Positions 1 to 8,374 of a DNA stretch of 55,231 nt are shown piece after piece. A model generated the notes under the pieces. That model was not told where the DNA came from and ran no database searches. It saw nothing but the letters and a program-made list of their open reading frames with translations. A program made the position numbers and the translations under genes. Source of the stretch: Bacillota bacterium (GTDB lineage Bacteria; Bacillota; Clostridia; Lachnospirales; Lachnospiraceae). The stretch's first letter is position 1. Every line of letters starts with the position of its first letter. The stretch covers positions 1 through 55,231 of the forward strand of contig JAQXYZ010000044.1 in the NCBI GenBank assembly GCA_029226935.1. The letters are read 5' to 3'.

Positions 1-1
1 C

Positions 2-64
2 CTGACATTAGTAGTTACAGTCGTTTCAACATATATTGTATTTAGGAAAAAAGAGATTAAATAG
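2..64 (+). CDS. C-terminal end of a membrane protein, probable ABC transporter permease (partial)
   Basis: The frame opens before the window and ends in TAG at 62-64. The 20 visible residues are a hydrophobic helix (LTLVVTVVSTYIVF) followed by a basic tail (RKKEIK), which looks like the last membrane segment of an integral membrane protein. A sensor kinase starts 16 bp downstream on the same strand. In Firmicutes, antimicrobial-peptide exporters often sit directly before their kinase, so an ABC permease is the best guess. Only the helix and the spacing are seen; the function is inferred. Confidence 0.45.
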   Translation: MTLVVTVVSTYIVFRKKEIK

Positions 65-80
65 CAGGAAGGAGACAACG

Positions 81-980
81 ATGATGAGATATATGATTAT
101 AATTGTATTACTCATTATGGTTGTTTCCTTTTTGGTTTTAAAACTATGCCTTGTGAAACAGCAAATGAGAAAAATAGTAAAACAGCTGGAAGAACCGGGA
201 GAAAACTTTATTTCGGTGGATTTTGTGGATCGGGATTTAGAAACATTGGCATTGAAAATCAACAAAAATCTTGATTTACTTCAGCAGGTAAGAGTAGAAG
301 CCGCAAAAAGCGAACAAGCTATGAAAGCTTCTGTTTCCATGATTTCACATGATATGCGAACACCGCTCACCTCTGTGATCGGATATCTTCAGCTTGCCGA
401 GAAAAACTGCCGGGAACAAGAAACCTTACAGGATATTAAAATTGCTCTAGATCGGGCGAAGTATACCAACAAACTTGTGGATGATTTTTTTGAGTTATCA
501 GTGATTGATTCAAACCAATATACGCCTGTCATGGAGAAGGTAAATATTTGTGAAGTGGTCTGTGAGGAAATTCTGGCCAACTATTTAGAGTTTGAGAAAA
601 AAGGAATTACGCCATTATTCCGGCAGGCAGATGATGTGATAGGGGTATGGGCAGACAGAAAATTATTAGTAAGGGTAGTACAGAATCTGATTTCAAATGG
701 AATTAAGTATTCTACCGGTAACATGGAATTTTCTGTTATACAGGATGACAAAGTAGTTCTTTCCATTTCAAATTCTATTTCCCATTCGATTGATGTGGAA
801 AAAATTTTTGACAAATTCTATAGAGCTGATGCTTCTCGAAATAGTGACGGAATGGGTTTGGGATTGTATATTTGTCGGAAATTTATTGAAGAAATAGAGG
901 GGAATATATCCGCTTATAGCAATGATGATATGTTGTCGATAAAAGTAGAACTAAACCCATCTTATAAATTTCGCCCTTGA
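81..980 (+). CDS. Sensor histidine kinase, single N-terminal membrane helix
   Basis: 299-residue membrane kinase. The start at 81 follows GGAG at 71-74; the reading frame stays open further upstream but has no ribosome site there. One membrane helix (about residues 5-25) and a short linker lead to the dimerisation box SHDMRTPLTSVIGY, with the phospho-accepting His at about residue 90. The ATP-binding domain shows the N box (QNLISNGIKYS), the F box (FDKFYRADASR) and the G2 box (GMGLGLYICRKF). There is almost no extracellular sensor loop, as in small kinases that sense cell-envelope stress through a partner transporter. The partial permease just upstream fits that. No response regulator is visible and would be expected left of the window. 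The last 19 bp overlap the convergent RelE toxin gene. Confidence 0.9.
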   Translation: MMRYMIIIVLLIMVVSFLVLKLCLVKQQMRKIVKQLEEPGENFISVDFVDRDLETLALKINKNLDLLQQVRVEAAKSEQAMKASVSMISHDMRTPLTSVIGYLQLAEKNCREQETLQDIKIALDRAKYTNKLVDDFFELSVIDSNQYTPVMEKVNICEVVCEEILANYLEFEKKGITPLFRQADDVIGVWADRKLLVRVVQNLISNGIKYSTGNMEFSVIQDDKVVLSISNSISHSIDVEKIFDKFYRADASRNSDGMGLGLYICRKFIEEIEGNISAYSNDDMLSIKVELNPSYKFRP

Positions 981-1264
981 TACTGTATTGTTACAACATA
1001 AACTATTTTGTTTGTTTCATCTATGCGGAAAATGACAATATAATTATCAATCAGTAACTGTCGATAACTCTTTCCGGCATATCTGCCTTCATTACGTTCT
1101 TGATGAGACTGTGGAAAGGTGTCTAAATTCAAGATAGCCTTTTTGATTCTGTCAATCTGTCCTTTAGCATTATCAGGAGAGAATTTCTCACTTGCAATAT
1201 ATTGGTAAATGCCATCTAATTCGTGTATTGCCCTGGGGTTGATTTTTACCTTGTATTTATCCAA
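962..1264 (-). CDS. Type II toxin, RelE/ParE family
   Basis: 100-residue protein of the RelE/ParE superfamily, small toxins that cleave ribosome-bound mRNA or poison gyrase. Typical features are the N-terminal helical hairpin (INPRAIHELDGIYQYIA), the central strand YRQLLIDNYIVIFRID and the C-terminal strand VYVVTIQYQGRNL. The chosen start is TTG at 1264, which overlaps the end of the antitoxin gene by 8 bp and has GGAG about 11 nt upstream. An earlier TTG at 1288 would add eight poorly conserved residues. Overlap with the antitoxin implies translational coupling. Which cellular target it hits cannot be told from the sequence. Its 3' end overlaps the sensor kinase gene tail to tail. Confidence 0.9.
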   Translation of the reverse strand: MDKYKVKINPRAIHELDGIYQYIASEKFSPDNAKGQIDRIKKAILNLDTFPQSHQERNEGRYAGKSYRQLLIDNYIVIFRIDETNKIVYVVTIQYQGRNL

Positions 1265-1520
1265 AATGCTTCTTCTCCAATTCTGCAAAAACTACCTCTG
1301 CGTCAATTGCTTCTGCTCCGTTTGCCATTTCTTGCTCGGATTCATAAATAGCTTGGTCGATGCGGTTGATTCTGGCAAATTTATCATATAATTCACTGCT
1401 CATTACAACTAAGTCGCTATATCCGTTTTTTGTAATAAAAATAGGCTCTTGCTCCTTGTGTGCGATATTAGAAATCTCAGTTGTATTGCGTAAATCCTTA
1501 ATTGGCATTATAAGTGGCAT
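1257..1520 (-). CDS. Antitoxin, Phd/YefM family
   Basis: 87-residue antitoxin, partner of the downstream RelE-type toxin. The N-terminal part (about residues 1-55, with IKDLRNTTEISNIAHKEQEP and IFITKNGYSDLVVMS) is the dimeric Phd/YefM DNA-binding fold. The acidic C-terminal tail (AEVVFAELEKKHFG) is the segment expected to wrap around the toxin. The start at 1520 has a perfect AGGAGG 8 nt upstream. A 23-bp palindrome overlaps the predicted promoter just upstream, so the pair is probably autorepressed. Confidence 0.92.
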   Translation of the reverse strand: MPLIMPIKDLRNTTEISNIAHKEQEPIFITKNGYSDLVVMSSELYDKFARINRIDQAIYESEQEMANGAEAIDAEVVFAELEKKHFG

Positions 1521-1538
1521 AATATTTCCCTCCTTTTG

Positions 1539-1572
1539 ACATAATTATAGCATAATTATGTGACGAAAACAA
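1539..1572 (-). promoter_or_regulatory. Autoregulated promoter and operator of the toxin-antitoxin pair
   Basis: On the minus strand a TATAAT -10 element (1549-1544) lies 17 bp from a weak TTGTTT -35 element (1572-1567). The -10 is inside a perfect inverted repeat: ACATAATTAT (1539-1548), AGC, ATAATTATGT (1552-1561). Each half carries the self-complementary octamer ATAATTAT. Phd-family antitoxins bind such paired sites to repress their own operon, so this is very likely the operator. Confidence 0.75.
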
Positions 1573-1649
1573 TGAAAATATACAATTTATCGGCGAGAGG
1601 TTCTAATGTAATCCTAAAAAAGCTATAGAGGTAATAAGAGAGAGTACGG

Positions 1650-1678
1650 TTGCAAACCTGCTCCTTTTCCGATATAAT
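1650..1678 (+). promoter_or_regulatory. Sigma-A-type promoter of the hydratase gene
   Basis: TTGCAA at 1650-1655 and TATAAT at 1673-1678 are separated by exactly 17 bp, about 75 bp before the hydratase start. The rest of the region between the antitoxin and this promoter shows nothing else recognisable. Confidence 0.7.
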
Positions 1679-1751
1679 AAACCTCAAAAGTCGTTAAGTA
1701 TATGATGCAGATACATCAATGAACATATATCACATGAGGAGGAACGGACAA

Positions 1752-4040
1752 ATGGTATCAGTATTTGAAGGCGGCGCCTATCTGGTAAACGGCACGGAAA
1801 TCATTCCTGACGGACCGGATGCACCTGCAGCAGTAAAAAGCAAAACAGGAAAGGACATTTCCAGAGAGGAAGGGAAAAAGGGAACTATAGCATATGGCAT
1901 TTTAGAAGCCCATAATACTTCCGAAAATATGGATAAGCTGAAAATTAAGTTTGACAAGCTTACCTCACACGACATAACTTTTGTAGGAATTATCCAGACT
2001 GCCAGAGCATCAGGCTTGGAGAAATTTCCGGTTCCCTATGTGCTGACAAACTGTCATAATTCTTTATGTGCAGTCGGAGGAACAATCAACGAGGATGATC
2101 ACATGTTTGGTCTTACCTGTGCCAAGAAGTATGGCGGTGTCTATGTACCTCCTCATCAGGCGGTCATCCACCAGTATGCAAGAGAAATGCTTGCAGGTGG
2201 CGGCAAAATGATTTTGGGTTCCGACTCACACACACGTTATGGAGCACTGGGAACCATGGCAATGGGAGAAGGAGGACCGGAGCTGGTAAAGCAGCTTTTA
2301 AACCAGACTTATGATATTAATATGCCCGGCGTGGTCGGTGTGTATCTGACAGGAGAACCGGTAAAAGGAGTAGGCCCTCAGGACGTTGCACTTGCTATTA
2401 TTGGAGAAGTATTTGCAAGTGGTTATGTGAAAAATAAGGTAATGGAATTTGTTGGTCCCGGTGTGTCTTCTTTAAGTGCAGATTTCAGAATTGGCATTGA
2501 TGTTATGACTACGGAAACCACCTGCCTGTCTTCTATCTGGAGAACCGATGATACCATTAAGGAATTTTATGAGATTCACGGAAGAAAAGAAGAGTATAAA
2601 GAATTAAATCCCGATGCGGTGGCTTATTATGATGGAATGATTACCATTGATTTGGCTACAATCAAGCCTATGATTGCTATGCCTTTCCATCCAAGCAATA
2701 CCTACACCATTGAAGAACTGAATGCAAATCTTCTGGATATTCTTGATGATGTGGAAAAGAAGGCAGCAGTGTCTTTAGACGGAGCAGTGGACTTTACCTT
2801 GAAAAATAAGGTAAAGAACGGTAAGCTCCTAGTGGATCAGGGGATTATTGCAGGATGTGCAGGTGGTGGCTTTGAAAATATCTGTGCAGCAGCTGACATC
2901 ATGAAAGGAGCTTACATAGGTTCAGATGGATTTACCTTAAGCGTATATCCTGCTTCCATGCCTGTTTATATGGAGTTGATTAAGAATGGATGCGCGGCAG
3001 CGCTGCTTGAAACAGGTGCGGTCATGAAGACAGCATTCTGTGGCCCCTGCTTTGGCGCCGGTGATACACCTGCAAATAATGCGTTCAGTATCCGCCATTC
3101 TACGAGGAACTTCCCTAACAGAGAAGGCTCCAAGCTGCAGAATGGTCAGATTTCTTCCGTAGCATTGATGGATGCACGTTCAATTGCAGCCACAGCAGCT
3201 AATAAGGGTGTACTTACGGCAGCTACAGAATTTGATGGTCCGATTCATAAATATCAATATCACTTTGATGCTAATATTTATGCAAACAGAGTGTTTGACT
3301 CTAAGGGTGTTGCAGATCCTGAGGTGGAAATCCAGTTTGGTCCTAACATTAAAGACTGGCCGACAATGACGGAGCTTCCTGAAAATCTGGTTCTTCGTGT
3401 GGTATCTGAGATTCACGATCCGGTAACTACAACAGATGAGTTGATTCCTTCGGGAGAAACTTCATCCTACCGTTCCAATCCACTTGGACTTGCAGAATTT
3501 ACCTTATCCAGAAAGGACCCTGCATATGTAGGGCTTGCCAAGGACATTCAGCTGGCTCAGAAAGCAGTTATGGAGGGTAAGTGCCCGCTTGATGTTAAGC
3601 CGGAGTTAAAGCAGATTATGGAAGTGATTAATAAGACCTATCCCGAAGTGGGCAGAGGGAATGTGGGATTTGGTTCCACCATCTTTGCAGTGAAGCCGGG
3701 GGATGGCTCTGCAAGAGAACAGGCAGCTTCCTGTCAGAAGGTATTAGGCGGATGGGCAAACATTGCCAATGAATATGCTACCAAGAGATACCGCTCCAAT
3801 TTAATCAACTGGGGCATGCTTCCTTTCCTGATTAAGGAAGGTGCGCTTCCATTTAAGAATAAGGATTATCTGTTCTTCCCCGGTATCAGAAAAGCCGTTG
3901 AGGAAAAGGCAGATGAGATTAAGGCTTACAGAGTGGGCGAGGATGGAATGACAGAATTCTCAGTAAGGCTTGGAGAACTGACAGACGAAGAGCGTCAGAT
4001 CATCTTAAAAGGTTGTCTGATTAATTATAACAGGGTTTAA
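1752..4040 (+). CDS. Aconitase-family hydratase (YbhJ-like)
   Basis: 762-residue protein of the aconitase superfamily, whose members shift hydroxyl groups on di- and tricarboxylic acids using a [4Fe-4S] cluster. The start at 1752 has AGGAGG nine nt upstream; an in-frame ATG at 1719 lacks one. Seen: GSDSHTRYG (about residues 157-165), and the iron-sulfur segment with a Cys at about 369 ([11 protein letters not shown]) and the pair TAFCGPCFG (about 427-435), then the substrate-binding stretch [10 protein letters not shown]. Length and the altered first Cys context match the uncharacterised YbhJ type rather than true aconitase A or B. It has its own promoter and terminator, with no leucine- or citrate-pathway neighbours, so the substrate is unknown. 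Confidence 0.85.
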   Translation: MVSVFEGGAYLVNGTEIIPDGPDAPAAVKSKTGKDISREEGKKGTIAYGILEAHNTSENMDKLKIKFDKLTSHDITFVGIIQTARASGLEKFPVPYVLTNCHNSLCAVGGTINEDDHMFGLTCAKKYGGVYVPPHQAVIHQYAREMLAGGGKMILGSDSHTRYGALGTMAMGEGGPELVKQLLNQTYDINMPGVVGVYLTGEPVKGVGPQDVALAIIGEVFASGYVKNKVMEFVGPGVSSLSADFRIGIDVMTTETTCLSSIWRTDDTIKEFYEIHGRKEEYKELNPDAVAYYDGMITIDLATIKPMIAMPFHPSNTYTIEELNANLLDILDDVEKKAAVSLDGAVDFTLKNKVKNGKLLVDQGIIAGCAGGGFENICAAADIMKGAYIGSDGFTLSVYPASMPVYMELIKNGCAAALLETGAVMKTAFCGPCFGAGDTPANNAFSIRHSTRNFPNREGSKLQNGQISSVALMDARSIAATAANKGVLTAATEFDGPIHKYQYHFDANIYANRVFDSKGVADPEVEIQFGPNIKDWPTMTELPENLVLRVVSEIHDPVTTTDELIPSGETSSYRSNPLGLAEFTLSRKDPAYVGLAKDIQLAQKAVMEGKCPLDVKPELKQIMEVINKTYPEVGRGNVGFGSTIFAVKPGDGSAREQAASCQKVLGGWANIANEYATKRYRSNLINWGMLPFLIKEGALPFKNKDYLFFPGIRKAVEEKADEIKAYRVGEDGMTEFSVRLGELTDEERQIILKGCLINYNRV

Positions 4041-4064
4041 AGGATTACTGAATAGAGTGGATGA

Positions 4065-4096
4065 AAAAAGCGCAAAATGTAGATTTTGCGCTTTTT
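4065..4096. terminator. Bidirectional Rho-independent terminator
   Basis: A perfect 14-bp stem (AAAAAGCGCAAAAT at 4065-4078 and its complement at 4083-4096) encloses the loop GTAG. It has A-runs on one side and T-runs on the other, so it can end both the hydratase transcript and the convergent DUF368 transcript. It overlaps the last codon of the latter. Confidence 0.9.
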
Positions 4097-4931
4097 ATGA
4101 TAGGTTCATTTTATCCATCAAAAGAGTAATTAAAATCCCCGCTGAGAAGAAGAATATATTTGTCAGGCACGAGTTTACGGAAAGGCGGAAGCTGTCAAAT
4201 GGAATGATCATAACGGTTGCTGCGATTACGATTCCTAAAATTGCGTGGAAGGCAAAAGAATAATAATTTTCAAACAGCGAGTTGACCAGCTTTGAAAGAC
4301 AGACAATTGTTGCAAGAGCACCGATTCCGGAAGGAAGCACTACATCAGGGGAAAGGCGTCCCAGACCGTCCACAAAGGGCGTGTAAAGCCCAAGCGGCAT
4401 CAGAAGAGTGGAAAAGCTCATTCCGGGTGCAATAATGCTTAGGGAAAAGCAGAAACCGCAGAACAGATACCAGAAAAAGTTTGGTGTAATGGTTATGGAA
4501 GATGTGTTTAAAATAATCAAAAGGGTAAACACCAGAAACATTGCAGCTACAGTAGAGAATATGGAGCCTTTGGTTCGCCCATGGAGACCGGCTTCCTCCC
4601 ACAGGGAGGGAAACATTCCGGTAATCAGACCGATAAACAGGCAGACGGAAGGTGCAGGATACTTTTCAAGGAAAAAAGCCAAAAGGTTGGCGACTCCGAG
4701 AAAACCTGCCGCAGCTCCAAGAATATAGGGCAGTAGTCTGGGAACATGAGTCTTAAAATGACGAAAAGGATTGGACAGTAATTCCATTATAGGCTTATAA
4801 ACCCCAAATACAACGCTGAGTACACCGCCGCTGATGCCCGGCAACACCGATCCCAATCCGATGAGTGCGCCCTGCAGCATATGAATAATGATGGTTGCGG
4901 GAGATGATTTTACAGATGTTTGCTCCTTCAT
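4095..4931 (-). CDS. popT: DUF368 membrane protein, candidate undecaprenyl-phosphate translocase
   Basis: 278-residue polytopic membrane protein of the DUF368 family. The hallmark start is visible: QGALIGLGSVLPGISGGVLS (about residues 15-34), followed by several hydrophobic helices and a second glycine/proline-rich segment (SLSIIAPGMSFSTLLMPLG). Members of this family (PopT) have been reported to flip undecaprenyl phosphate, the lipid carrier for wall and capsule synthesis, back across the membrane. The ATG at 4931 follows GGAGG by four nt. It is a single gene ending at a shared terminator. Family membership is clear; the translocase role is carried over from the family. Confidence 0.85.
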   Translation of the reverse strand: MKEQTSVKSSPATIIIHMLQGALIGLGSVLPGISGGVLSVVFGVYKPIMELLSNPFRHFKTHVPRLLPYILGAAAGFLGVANLLAFFLEKYPAPSVCLFIGLITGMFPSLWEEAGLHGRTKGSIFSTVAAMFLVFTLLIILNTSSITITPNFFWYLFCGFCFSLSIIAPGMSFSTLLMPLGLYTPFVDGLGRLSPDVVLPSGIGALATIVCLSKLVNSLFENYYSFAFHAILGIVIAATVMIIPFDSFRLSVNSCLTNIFFFSAGILITLLMDKMNLS

Positions 4932-5225
4932 TTTTCCTCCATTTTAAATAGTTTTAAATTAAGAAGACAGTTTTGATTAAACAGATTAGAACTATATTAA
5001 AGGATATGAATTTTTCTGTCATTTTATTTCCCCTAATCTTTACTAAATCTGAACATATGCCGATAAATATACTGCAAATGTTTATGGCCAGAGCATTTGC
5101 GGAAAATAATGATTTAGTCGCCACGGATGGTATGCTTAAGGGAAAAGGACAGCCCTTTTGGATATCATTTTTGTTTTTTCAAACAGGGAGGGGAGAATAA
5201 AACAAGGGACGAAAAAGGAGGAAAG

Positions 5226-6407
5226 ATGCGAATAGATTCCGCTGCAATAGGAATGGAATCCGCCAGAACCTATACCTCTGTTTCAAGAAGAGTGAGCAGG
5301 TTCACAATCACAAATGGAAGGCAGAGTCTTGAGGATGGAACCAATTCTCTGTTAGGAAATTTATTTCAGGGCAACCTGGAAGGAGAGGAAACACAGGGCG
5401 AAGAGAAGGAAAAGCCTGAAGAATCTCTGAAGGCTTCACTGGAGGATATGACTGCCCGGCTGCAAGCCGTAAGAACGGGGAGACTTCAGAAAATTGATGT
5501 GTTCGAGGCAAAAGAACAACTGATGGAAATCAGGCAGCAGTGCCTGAACTATCTGATGGAACTGTTTTTCCCGGAAAGAAGAAGCAGTTCATGGGAGAAA
5601 TATACCGCTTTGCCAGAAAATTTAAATTCCACAGCTGACAATCTGATTTCGTCTGTGGGTGTGGGAACCAAAACCTTTACTTACAGCACACAGTATTATC
5701 ATGAGGAAAGTGAAAACACTGCTTTTTCTACTCAGGGTACAGTCAGATGTGCTGATGGCAGAGAGATTCATTTCAATCTTAATGTGGAGATGAGCCGGAG
5801 CTTTCAGGAGTATTATGAGGAAAATATCAGTTATACCCAGACCTCTCTGTGTGATCCGCTGGTAATTAATCTGAATGGTAACATTGCGGATTTATCAGAC
5901 CAGACCTTTTTGTTCGATCTGGATGGAGATGGTCATGAGGATCAAATCAATCGTCTTTCGGCAGGAAGTGGTTTCCTTGCACTGGATAAGAATGGAGATG
6001 GGGTCATCAATGATGGATCGGAGCTGTTTGGAACCAAATCCGGAGATGGGTTCAGGGATCTTGCAGCTTATGACAGTGATCATAATGGATTTATTGATGA
6101 GGGAGACGAAATCTGGAGCAGGCTGAAAATCTGGATTATGGATGAAAACGGAGACAGTCGGCTTTGCACTCTGGCAGATCAGGGCGTGGGTGCCATCTGC
6201 CTTCAAAATGCAGCAACTGATTTTTCCGTTACCGATGCAAACAACAACATGAACGGTATGATCCGACGAACCGGTTTTTTCCTTTATGAGAATGGCGAGG
6301 CAGGAACGGTGCAGCATGTGGACATGGCGCTGCATGAGCAGAAGGAGCAGGAAAAAGCTTCAAAAGAGTACAACAAATATGAACAATGGTTATATAATAT
6401 GGTATAA
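5226..6407 (+). CDS. Calcium-loop (EF-hand/VCBS-like) protein of unknown function
   Basis: 393 residues, start at 5226 directly after AGGAGG. The N-terminus (MRIDSAAIGMESARTYTSV) has no signal peptide or membrane helix. Residues about 55-125 are charged and helical, possibly coiled coil. From about residue 215 come acidic loops of the D-x-D-G-D-x-x-x-x-x type: DLDGDGHEDQINR, DKNGDGVINDGSELFG, DSDHNGFIDEGDEIW, then MDENGDSRLCTL. This loop module occurs in secreted calcium-binding and RTX-like proteins, so calcium binding is likely. Without an export signal its location is unclear. The 294 bases upstream (4932-5225) hold no recognised gene or motif. The next gene is spoIID, 57 bp on. No function is assigned. 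Confidence 0.75.
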   Translation: MRIDSAAIGMESARTYTSVSRRVSRFTITNGRQSLEDGTNSLLGNLFQGNLEGEETQGEEKEKPEESLKASLEDMTARLQAVRTGRLQKIDVFEAKEQLMEIRQQCLNYLMELFFPERRSSSWEKYTALPENLNSTADNLISSVGVGTKTFTYSTQYYHEESENTAFSTQGTVRCADGREIHFNLNVEMSRSFQEYYEENISYTQTSLCDPLVINLNGNIADLSDQTFLFDLDGDGHEDQINRLSAGSGFLALDKNGDGVINDGSELFGTKSGDGFRDLAAYDSDHNGFIDEGDEIWSRLKIWIMDENGDSRLCTLADQGVGAICLQNAATDFSVTDANNNMNGMIRRTGFFLYENGEAGTVQHVDMALHEQKEQEKASKEYNKYEQWLYNMV

Positions 6408-6464
6408 AATAGCATAAGGTATAAGAAATGGACTCCACTGCATAAAATAGTGCGGAGGTGTCCT

Positions 6465-7451
6465 ATGAAAAAACTTAGAGTCTTTCAAACTGTCAAAAAA
6501 AGAAGAATCGTACCCGGATTTTCCCTGAAAAATTTGGGTGCGGTTCTTTTACTTTTACTGATTATACCGTACCTCATTACTTTCCTGTTTGGCAATCTGA
6601 GCAGTCAGGATATAAAAGAAAAAGGCAGCCTGAGTACAGACAGTGACACTTATGTTTGTAATGTTACTTCTCTTGGGAGTGAGCACATCCCTTTGGAAAT
6701 TTATGTGGCAGACAGATTGGCGAGAAGTATTGATAATGATTTTGAAGTAGAAGCGTTAAAAGCGCAGGCGGTTTTGCTTCGTTCAGCACTGATGGTAATC
6801 AGGGAGAATGAACCTGATAAGGCAGAAATTAAAGTGGAGGATGCCGGCTATGGCAGCAGGGCTCTTTCGGAACGTATCCTGAAGGCGGTAGAGCAAACGG
6901 AAGGAGTCTGCCTTTTGTGGGAAGAAAAGCCGGTTGGCGGGGCATACTTTAAGGTAAGCAATGGAGCAACCAGAAATGGAGAAGAGCTTTTTCTCTCAGA
7001 ATATTCCTATTTGAAAAGCGTAATTTGCAGCAGGGATTTCCTTTCAGAGGATTATATCAGTAAAGTAAGCTATAGTGAGGAGGAATTTGAAAAAATATGG
7101 AACCGGATTTCGACTCTTGATGTGTCAAAGAATGAAATCCGGGAAGAAGATAAATCCGAAACGGAACTTGAGAATTTTAAGATTTACAGAGACAGTGTAG
7201 GTTATGTCCTCTATGTTGAAAGAGAAGGAAAATATGTGTCAGGGGAACGGTTCAGGGAAGCGTATCAGCTTTCTTCTGCCAGTTTTCATATGGAAAAAGA
7301 GGATATGCAGATTGTATTTACAGTAAAGGGTGCAGGGCATGGGTTTGGGATGAGTCAGTTTACTGCAAATGAGCTGGCAAAGGAGGGAGAAGATTATATT
7401 GATATTCTGAAATATTTTTTTCAGGATGTAACAATTACAAAAAATGAATAA
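6465..7451 (+). CDS. spoIID: Stage II sporulation protein D (SpoIID/LytB domain)
   Basis: 328-residue protein anchored by one N-terminal membrane helix (about residues 25-45). The rest is the SpoIID domain: the strand IPLEIYVADRLARSI, the conserved EALKAQAVLLRSALM (normally EALKAQAVAARTYA), and the C-terminal GAGHGFGMSQFTANELAKEG. In sporulating bacteria SpoIID is a lytic transglycosylase at the engulfing membrane, working with SpoIIP and SpoIIM. The ATG at 6465 has GGAGG six nt upstream; a GTG at 6450 lies inside that site. The gene is followed 69 bp later by the spoIIQ-like gene, a pairing that supports a mother-cell/forespore engulfment function. Confidence 0.9.
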   Translation: MKKLRVFQTVKKRRIVPGFSLKNLGAVLLLLLIIPYLITFLFGNLSSQDIKEKGSLSTDSDTYVCNVTSLGSEHIPLEIYVADRLARSIDNDFEVEALKAQAVLLRSALMVIRENEPDKAEIKVEDAGYGSRALSERILKAVEQTEGVCLLWEEKPVGGAYFKVSNGATRNGEELFLSEYSYLKSVICSRDFLSEDYISKVSYSEEEFEKIWNRISTLDVSKNEIREEDKSETELENFKIYRDSVGYVLYVEREGKYVSGERFREAYQLSSASFHMEKEDMQIVFTVKGAGHGFGMSQFTANELAKEGEDYIDILKYFFQDVTITKNE

Positions 7452-7520
7452 AGAAGGAAAAAGGGGCAAAACTAACCATAAGAACATTTTATGTGCATAC
7501 ATGGCATAGGAGGAGTAAAG

Positions 7521-8357
7521 ATGAGAAGAAATAGAAAAAGAGGCCTTGCAAAGGAAAGAATTCTTATGGTGGCATCGTCTGTTTTGGTTCTGGCATCCCT
7601 TACAGTGACCGGGATTTGGCTGGGAAGAGATGGAAGCAATCAGGATCAGGGTTATGTGGTAGACTTAAGCTCCATTGAAAATAGTACAGCCAACGGTCTG
7701 GCTGAAGAAGAAGTAAAAATTGCGGAAAATACAACCAACCAGGCTGTCCCGGCAGATGATTTGGACTATGATCCTTATTTTCAAGAAACAAATTCCCAAA
7801 AAGTAGAAAATCCTGATCAGTCAAGAAGCGACAGCATGTCAGATACTGACGGACAAGAGCAAACAGAGAGTGCTCAAAAGAAAGAGGAGAAGAAGGAAGA
7901 GGATACTCCGGCATTGTCTACAGCTATGCAGCCGGCACTTACCTTTAGTGATTCAGATACGCTTATCTGGCCAATTGTGGGAAATATACTGATTAATTAC
8001 AGTATGGATAAGACCGTCTATTTTCCCACTTTACAGCAGTATAAATATAATCCGGCACTTATCATTCAGGCAAACGAAGGCGACCTGATTACAGCGGCAT
8101 CGGCAGGAAAAATAATTTCCGTGTTTGAAGATCCCCAGATTGGAAATGGTGTCACCATGGAGTTGGGCAGCGGATACGAAGTTACCTATGGCCAGCTCAC
8201 CAATATTCTGGTGTCTGAGGGAAGCTTTGTGGCAGCGGGAGATGTGATTGCGGAGGTGGCAGCACCTACCAAATATTATAGCGTAGAAGGGACCAATGTC
8301 TACTTCAAGCTGACCAAGGACGGAACCCCTGTAAATCCCATGACTAAGTTAAAGTAA
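7521..8357 (+). CDS. spoIIQ: SpoIIQ-like membrane protein with a degenerate M23 (LytM) domain
   Basis: 278 residues: basic N-terminus, one membrane helix (about 18-38), a long acidic/Gln-rich linker (about 45-135), then a LytM-type beta domain (about 145-278). The domain keeps the fold signature (NEGDLITAASAGKIISVFED, NGVTMELGSGYEVTYGQL, EGSFVAAGDVIAEV). However, the zinc ligands are gone: the usual HxxxD stretch reads as TLQQYKYNPALII, and the HxH strand reads VYFKL. It is therefore predicted to be a structural, non-hydrolytic partner. That fits SpoIIQ, which bridges forespore and mother cell by binding SpoIIIAH. ATG 7521 follows AGGAGG by seven nt. Confidence 0.8.
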   Translation: MRRNRKRGLAKERILMVASSVLVLASLTVTGIWLGRDGSNQDQGYVVDLSSIENSTANGLAEEEVKIAENTTNQAVPADDLDYDPYFQETNSQKVENPDQSRSDSMSDTDGQEQTESAQKKEEKKEEDTPALSTAMQPALTFSDSDTLIWPIVGNILINYSMDKTVYFPTLQQYKYNPALIIQANEGDLITAASAGKIISVFEDPQIGNGVTMELGSGYEVTYGQLTNILVSEGSFVAAGDVIAEVAAPTKYYSVEGTNVYFKLTKDGTPVNPMTKLK

Positions 8358-8374
8358 AAGGGAAAGGACTAAAA

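Noticed and set aside
4973-5200. 75-codon open frame between the DUF368 gene and the calcium-loop protein gene, from a TTG
   Set aside because: No ribosome site, no recognisable domain, and it runs into the start region of the next gene; treated as non-coding leader.
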